From positions 1 through 11,263 of the forward strand of contig CATZIG010000044.1 of the NCBI GenBank assembly GCA_958419975.1: 11,263 nucleotides of DNA, given 5' to 3'. Below, piece after piece: positions 7,972 through 11,263 of this stretch (within the stretch, counting starts at the first letter, position 1; the number at the start of each line of letters is the position of its first letter). Below the pieces are notes generated by a model. It was not told the origin of the DNA, ran no database searches, and was given only the letters and a program-made list of their open reading frames with translations. This DNA comes from an uncultured Collinsella sp. Lineage in GTDB: Bacteria > Actinomycetota > Coriobacteriia > Coriobacteriales > Coriobacteriaceae. Position numbers and translations under genes: made by a program.

Positions 7972-7974
7972 ACG

Positions 7975-9186
7975 ATGGCGGCACCCAACAATTCAATGCA
8001 ACTTGAGGGAAAAACGATCCTGCTGGGCATTACCGGCGGGATCGCCGCCTATAAGTCGTGCAATATCGTGCGCCTGCTGCAAAAGCGCGGTGCGCGAGTC
8101 AAGGTCGTTATGAGCGAGCATGCCACCAAGTTTGTGGGCCCGCTCACCTTCCGTGCGCTCACCAACGAGCCCGTTGCCGTGGGCCTATTCGACGATCCCT
8201 CCGACCCCATCCACCATATCTCGCTGGCACAGGAGCCCGATCTGGTGGTCGTGGCGCCCGCGACGGCTAATATCATCGCCAAGATGGCCAACGGTATCGC
8301 CGACGACCTCATCTCCACCACGCTGCTAGCCACGCCGCGACCCATCGTGATTGCGCCGGCCATGAACAATGGCATGTGGAAGGCGCCGGCCACGCAGGCC
8401 AACATGGCCACGCTGCGCGACCGCGGCGTGCATGTGGTGGGACCCGGCAGCGGCTACCTTGCCTGCGGCGACGTGGACACGGGACGTATGAGCGAGCCCG
8501 AGGACATCGTCGAGGCTGTCTGTGAGGTGCTTAACCCCGCGCCTCAGGACCTTGCGGGCAAGCGCATCGTAATCACCGCCGGCCCCACGCACGAGCCGAT
8601 CGATCCCGTGCGCTTTATTGGCAACCGGTCGTCGGGCAAGATGGGCATCGCCCTGGCGGGGGAGGCCACTCGCCGCGGTGCTGCGGTCACGCTTGTGTTG
8701 GGCCCGACATCGCTCGATGTTCCCCGCGCCGTGGAGTGCGTACGCGTGCAAACCGCCGCAGAAATGCTGCAGACGGCTCTGAGCGCCTTTCAGACGGCCG
8801 ATGCGGCCATTTGCGCGGCAGCCGTCGCCGACTACACTCCAGCGGCCCCAGCGGACCATAAGCTCAAAAAGTCCAACGAGCCCTTGGATCGCATCGAACT
8901 GGTCGAAACGGTCGATATTTTGGCCGAGCTCTCGCGCCAGAAGGGCGAGCGATGCGTGATCGGATTTGCGGCCGAGACCGATAACGTTGTCGAGTACGCC
9001 GAGCGCAAATTGGCCCGCAAGGGTTGCGATGCCATTATCGCCAACGATGTCTCACGCGCCGATTCGGGCTTTGGAACCGATACCAACAAGGCCTGGATCG
9101 TGAGTAAAGCGGGTACGCAAGAGCTTCCTGTGCTAACAAAACCCGAGCTCGCAGATACAATTTTGGACTTGCTTCAAAATTTGTAA
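7975..9186 (+). CDS. coaBC: Bifunctional phosphopantothenoylcysteine decarboxylase / phosphopantothenate-cysteine ligase
   Basis: A 403-residue fusion enzyme of coenzyme A synthesis. The N-terminal CoaC half (about 10-185) is an FMN-dependent decarboxylase with GITGGIAAYK (18-27), the active-site H81 in HHISLA, PAMNNGMW with N131, and the substrate flap GYLACGDVDTGRM with catalytic C164. The CoaB half (about 193-403) is the ligase with ITAGPTHEPIDPVRFIGNRSSGKMG (N217 in GNRSSGKMG), AAAVADY (281-287), KLKK (296-299) and IGFAAET (329-335). CoaB joins cysteine to 4'-phosphopantothenate and CoaC then decarboxylates the product. The ATG at 7975 has AAGGAAG about 8-9 bases upstream; a second in-frame ATG at 7996 is possible but less well placed. 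The gene follows the zinc-ribbon stop by 3 bases and is the last gene of the block. A promoter for tRNA-Pro begins 9 bases after its stop. Confidence 0.97.
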   Translation: MAAPNNSMQLEGKTILLGITGGIAAYKSCNIVRLLQKRGARVKVVMSEHATKFVGPLTFRALTNEPVAVGLFDDPSDPIHHISLAQEPDLVVVAPATANIIAKMANGIADDLISTTLLATPRPIVIAPAMNNGMWKAPATQANMATLRDRGVHVVGPGSGYLACGDVDTGRMSEPEDIVEAVCEVLNPAPQDLAGKRIVITAGPTHEPIDPVRFIGNRSSGKMGIALAGEATRRGAAVTLVLGPTSLDVPRAVECVRVQTAAEMLQTALSAFQTADAAICAAAVADYTPAAPADHKLKKSNEPLDRIELVETVDILAELSRQKGERCVIGFAAETDNVVEYAERKLARKGCDAIIANDVSRADSGFGTDTNKAWIVSKAGTQELPVLTKPELADTILDLLQNL

Positions 9187-9194
9187 AAAAGTTC

Positions 9195-9224
9195 TTGCAC
9201 AAGTCTAAAGTTTCGGGTTAATAT
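9195..9224 (+). promoter_or_regulatory. Putative sigma-70 type promoter for tRNA-Pro
   Basis: TTGCAC at 9195-9200 and TAATAT at 9219-9224 form a -35/-10 pair with 18-base spacing. An overlapping TATACT at 9222-9227 is another possible -10, but its spacing to the same -35 would be 21. The local base composition drops sharply to AT-rich against the coding DNA upstream. The predicted transcript start would be near 9231, about 35 bases before the mature tRNA. No terminator separates coaBC from this site, so the tRNA may also receive read-through. Confidence 0.6.
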
Positions 9225-9266
9225 ACTCCCTGTTGCGAGCGAGAGCAGAGCAACAAACAAAAGCTT

Positions 9267-9343
<77 letters not shown>

Positions 9344-9352
9344 GAAGTTTGC

Positions 9353-9388
9353 AGGTCAGACACCTAGTGCCTGACCTTTTTTCTTTTT
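9353..9388 (+). terminator. Intrinsic terminator after tRNA-Pro
   Basis: AGGTCAG (9353-9359) pairs with CTGACCT (9371-9377). After one A/C mismatch the stem continues as CAC/GTG around a CTA loop. The hairpin is followed at once by a T-rich tract, TTTTTTCTTTTT (including the last stem base). It lies 10 bases after the CCA end, so it should end both the tRNA transcript and any read-through from coaBC. The reverse strand lacks a T tract, so it should act in one direction only. Confidence 0.9.
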
Positions 9389-9452
9389 AATCACCATGAT
9401 TATTTTGCTTAAAGCAACAACGTTCCCGCTCGATTTGATTACCGAATCAAAA

Positions 9453-9511
9453 CGTGTACATCAGCCACCAAAATCGACATTTTTCGACATGTTTGGAGGC
9501 AGATGTACACG
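9453..9511. repeat. 59-base imperfect inverted repeat with 20-base arms and internal direct repeat
   Basis: The left arm CGTGTACATCAGCCACCAAA (9453-9472) and the right arm (9492-9511) are reverse complements at 18 of 20 positions; the outer 10 bases match perfectly. The 19-base centre holds TCGACAT twice (9474-9480 and 9484-9490) separated by TTT. It lies between the tRNA terminator and the next gene, in DNA with no other assigned role. It lacks a T tract after either arm, so it is not a standard terminator. It could be a dispersed extragenic repeat, an operator, or an RNA structure. The right arm contains GGAGG and an ATG, discussed under findings. Confidence 0.85.
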
Positions 9512-9595
9512 AAAGCGAAATCCCCGCCGCCCAACAGTGCCCTCCACATGTCTGGACTCTCTATGCTTGCGCTGGATAGACATCGCCGGAACGGG

Positions 9596-9601
9596 TATAG
9601 T
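9596..9601 (+). promoter_or_regulatory. Candidate -10 element for the CDP-alcohol phosphatidyltransferase unit
   Basis: TATAGT, preceded by GGG, is a good -10 match 36 bases before the likely GTG start. I find no convincing -35: TTGCGC at 9567-9572 would be 23 bases away. The spacing fits a short leader transcript beginning near 9608 and argues for the GTG start at 9638 over an upstream ATG. Assignment is by pattern only. Confidence 0.35.
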
Positions 9602-9626
9602 ATCGAAAGTTTTGTCGTTAACCAGC

Positions 9627-9633
9627 GGGGGAG
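9627..9633 (+). promoter_or_regulatory. Ribosome binding site deciding the GTG start at 9638
   Basis: GGGGGAG lies 4 bases before GTG at 9638. The sequence translated from there begins with a basic amphipathic segment (KKKIKKE), as expected just ahead of the first membrane helix of this family. It competes with another site, GGAGG at 9495-9499 ahead of ATG 9503, which lies inside the inverted repeat. Confidence 0.55.
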
Positions 9634-9637
9634 TCCT

Positions 9638-10342
9638 GTGGGCATCAAAAAGAAGATCAAAAAGGAGCTTATCGGCACTTCCGATTACCCGTCGAATAAG
9701 ATCTTTACGATCTCCAATTTCATAACCTTTACGCGCCTGATCCTCACCCTGGTATTTCTGTACCTGTTTGTGACGGATAACAACCGCGTCATCGCCATCG
9801 TTATCTACGCCGTTGCCGCCTCCACCGACTGGATGGACGGTCAGATCGCCCGCATGACTAAGACGGTCTCGTGGCTCGGCAAGGTCATGGATCCCATTTG
9901 CGACCGTGCGCTGCTGTTCACCGGCGTGCTGGGACTGGTGGTTCGCGGAGAGCTGCCAATCTGGGTCTGCGTGCTCATTATTGGCCGCGACATCTATCTG
10001 GGCATCGGCACGCTTATCGTGCGTCATTATCATCGTCGCCCCATCGATGTCGTCTTCCCCGGAAAGATTGCCACGGCGCTGCTCATGACCGGATTCTCGC
10101 TCATGCTGCTCGGTTTCCCCGTTATTGACGGCCTGCATCTTTTACCTTCATCCCTTACGGCCTTCCCGGGCCTCAACGGAAGCTCGGTGCCCCTCGGCAT
10201 CTTCTTTGTGTACGGCGGCGTGATCTTCTCCATGCTCACGGCTGTCATCTACTCCATTAAGGGCGGAGTGGCCATTAAACAGGCTCTCGCGCATCCCGAG
10301 GACGAGGACATCGACTTTCTGAACCCTGAAATCGAAGACTGA
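9638..10342 (+). CDS. CDP-alcohol phosphatidyltransferase family membrane protein (PgsA/cardiolipin synthase-like)
   Basis: A 234-residue membrane protein, counted from the GTG start. It carries the complete catalytic motif of the family, DGxxAR-x8-GxxxDxxxD preceded by the first aspartate: D64, D67, G68, A71, R72, G81, D85 and D89 are all present. These residues bind the divalent metals and the CDP-alcohol. Such enzymes swap CMP for an alcohol, typically giving phosphatidylglycerophosphate, cardiolipin or phosphatidylinositol phosphate. Hydrophobic helices are seen at about 31-47, 51-63, 91-102, 106-123, 144-163 and 184-206. The exact substrate cannot be read from this sequence; PgsA-like is the most likely. 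The acidic C-terminal tail (EDEDIDFLNPEIED) is distinctive. An alternative ATG at 9503 in the same frame would add 45 residues that look unlike a membrane-enzyme N-terminus. The next gene follows after 66 bases. Confidence 0.88.
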   Translation: MGIKKKIKKELIGTSDYPSNKIFTISNFITFTRLILTLVFLYLFVTDNNRVIAIVIYAVAASTDWMDGQIARMTKTVSWLGKVMDPICDRALLFTGVLGLVVRGELPIWVCVLIIGRDIYLGIGTLIVRHYHRRPIDVVFPGKIATALLMTGFSLMLLGFPVIDGLHLLPSSLTAFPGLNGSSVPLGIFFVYGGVIFSMLTAVIYSIKGGVAIKQALAHPEDEDIDFLNPEIED

Positions 10343-10352
10343 TTCGTTGGGG

Positions 10353-10358
10353 TATGAT
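10353..10358 (+). promoter_or_regulatory. Weak candidate -10 element upstream of the FHA gene
   Basis: TATGAT, preceded by GGGG, lies in the 66-base gap between the phosphatidyltransferase and the FHA gene. No clear -35 is visible at 16-18 bases upstream. A small hairpin GCGG-CACGT-CCGC follows at 10378-10390. No terminator is present, so the FHA gene may also be read from the promoter upstream. Confidence 0.25.
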
Positions 10359-10408
10359 TACGTACGGTTCATTATTTGCGGCACGTCCGCGATAAGTTAG
10401 GGGTTGTC

Positions 10409-10843
10409 ATGGACAACATGGTTAACAATATGCCTCAGAATGATAAGACTGCTGACGCTACCTGCGTATTCCGCGTGCCTTCAAGCGACGTCACCGTTCC
10501 CGACCTCATGGCCAACGTGCGCATCACCGCCCCCGTTCTGTCCATCGTCAAGGGTCCGCAGACGGGTGCCGCTTTTGAGCTCGAGGACGACGTGACCACC
10601 ATCGGCCGCGATCCCGCGAACGGCATCTTCCTCAACGACATGACTGTTTCGCGCAGCCACGCGCGCATTATTCGCGAGGGCTTCGGCGCTCGCATCGAGG
10701 ACTTGGGATCGCTCAATGGCACCTGGGTCGACGGTGCCATTGTCAACGCGGCCCCGCTGCACGACGGTTCTTCCGTTCAGATCGGTACGTTTACGCTCAT
10801 CTACCACGAGAGCACGCCGGAGCGCATCGAAACCGGTGAGTAG
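10409..10843 (+). CDS. FHA-domain signalling protein, GarA/OdhI-like
   Basis: A 144-residue soluble protein. Residues about 42-135 form one forkhead-associated domain with the phosphothreonine-binding landmarks GR (66-67), SRSHA (81-85) and NGT (103-105) in a context, GIFLNDMTVSRSHA and DLGSLNGTWVDG, very close to mycobacterial GarA and corynebacterial OdhI. Ahead of it a mobile tail carries DATCVFR (16-22), which aligns with the ETTSVFR phospho-switch of those proteins. In GarA/OdhI, unphosphorylated protein binds and inhibits 2-oxoglutarate dehydrogenase and also acts on glutamate-metabolising enzymes; phosphorylation of the tail by Ser/Thr kinases makes the FHA domain clamp its own tail and release them. 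The same role here is inference. I chose ATG 10409, with TAGGGG about 5 bases upstream, over an in-frame TTG at 10376. The MerR gene starts 3 bases after the stop, matching garA-Rv1828. Confidence 0.87.
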   Translation: MDNMVNNMPQNDKTADATCVFRVPSSDVTVPDLMANVRITAPVLSIVKGPQTGAAFELEDDVTTIGRDPANGIFLNDMTVSRSHARIIREGFGARIEDLGSLNGTWVDGAIVNAAPLHDGSSVQIGTFTLIYHESTPERIETGE

Positions 10844-10846
10844 GGC

Positions 10847-11263
10847 ATGGCCGAACGCAACTATCTGAGTATCGGCCAAGTCGTCAACCTACTTCGAGGC
10901 GCATACCCCGATCTTTCGAACTCAAAAATTAGATTTCTAGAGGATGAGGGGCTCATTACCCCTCATCGTACGCCTAAGGGATACCGTCAGTACTCTAAGG
11001 AGGACGTTGATCGCCTGGAGGTCATCCTGCACTTGCAGAAGACTCGTTACATGCCACTCAACGTGATTAAGCAGCGCTTGGAAAACGCCACGGACCTGTC
11101 AACGCTCGCCTACGAGGTGGGCTTACTGTCCGATGTTCCGCTCAAGACGGAGCCCAAGGAGACTAAGCAAAAGCTGCATCCCATCGAGACCATTCCCGAT
11201 ATGTTGGGCGTCGAGATTTCGTTTATCCGCTCGCTCGCCGAGAACGACCTCATTCGCATCATC
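10847..11263 (+). CDS. MerR family transcriptional regulator, FtsR/Rv1828-like (partial, 3' end missing)
   Basis: The first 139 codons of a gene that runs off the window end. Residues 6-80 form a MerR-type winged helix-turn-helix: LSIGQVVNLL, then SKIRFLEDEGLITPHRTPKGYRQYS, then DVDRLEVILHLQK and the helix MPLNVIKQRLE. The wording IRFLEDEGL and GYRQY, and the place right after a GarA-like gene, match Rv1828 of mycobacteria and FtsR of Corynebacterium, which activates ftsZ. Whether this protein controls cell division here is inference. Residues 115-139 (TIPDMLGVEISFIRSLAENDL) look like the start of a second helix-turn-helix-like segment seen in that subgroup. No metal-binding cysteines are visible in the part present. 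Early codons include AGA, CTA, TCA and AAA, more AT-rich than neighbouring genes. The ribosome site is weak (TAGGG), so coupling to the FHA gene is likely. Confidence 0.88.
   Translation, partial: MAERNYLSIGQVVNLLRGAYPDLSNSKIRFLEDEGLITPHRTPKGYRQYSKEDVDRLEVILHLQKTRYMPLNVIKQRLENATDLSTLAYEVGLLSDVPLKTEPKETKQKLHPIETIPDMLGVEISFIRSLAENDLIRII

Noticed and set aside
9396..9725. A 109-codon + strand open frame across the tRNA downstream region and into the phosphatidyltransferase
   Set aside because: No ribosome site, Arg/Ser-rich composition, no family resemblance, and it runs through the inverted repeat and out of frame into a certain gene.
10378..10390. Small GCGG/CCGC hairpin ahead of the FHA gene
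   Set aside because: Only four paired bases around a five-base loop with no T tract; too weak to call a terminator or riboswitch.

Overview
The window reads as ordinary, densely packed chromosome from a high-GC, Gram-positive anaerobe. The best guess is a Coriobacteriia member, Collinsella-like. Three things support this: the strong G/C third-position codon bias; a garA-like FHA gene followed by an FtsR-type MerR gene, an actinobacterial arrangement; and the run DUF512 radical SAM - der - plsY - gpsA, which is common in Gram-positive anaerobes. The genus call is inference; no rRNA or other species marker is present. Every gene I can support lies on the + strand. I see no mobile element, CRISPR array, phage gene or pseudogene.

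Region 1 (1-9186) is one collinear block with gaps of 18 bases or less and several start/stop overlaps, so it probably works as one or a few linked transcripts. In order it holds the 3' end of ispH (isoprenoid precursors), a DUF512 PDZ/radical-SAM protein of unknown function, der (50S ribosome assembly GTPase), plsY and gpsA (the glycerol-3-phosphate steps of phospholipid synthesis), rpe (pentose phosphate pathway), a class V cysteine desulfurase, a NIF3/DUF34 metal protein, a coiled-coil zinc-ribbon protein with a reduced zinc site, and coaBC (coenzyme A synthesis). gpsA makes sn-glycerol-3-phosphate and plsY acylates it, so that pair supplies lysophosphatidate. The desulfurase, NIF3 and zinc-ribbon genes overlap by 4 bases at each junction, which suggests translational coupling.

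Region 2 (9187-9637) is the only substantial non-coding stretch. It holds a promoter, a complete tRNA-Pro(GGG) with encoded CCA, an intrinsic terminator, and a 59-base imperfect inverted repeat with 20-base arms. That repeat is not explained by the neighbouring genes and is the most unusual piece of DNA structure here.

Region 3 (9638-11263) starts a second transcription unit. It encodes a CDP-alcohol phosphatidyltransferase, a small FHA protein closely resembling GarA/OdhI, and the start of a MerR regulator resembling Rv1828/FtsR, which runs off the window end. The same three families occur in the same order, with extra genes between, in Mycobacterium tuberculosis (pgsA2...garA-Rv1828). The FHA protein keeps one of the two threonines of the GarA/OdhI N-terminal phospho-switch. 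This suggests a kinase-controlled switch on 2-oxoglutarate/glutamate metabolism in a lineage where it is little described.
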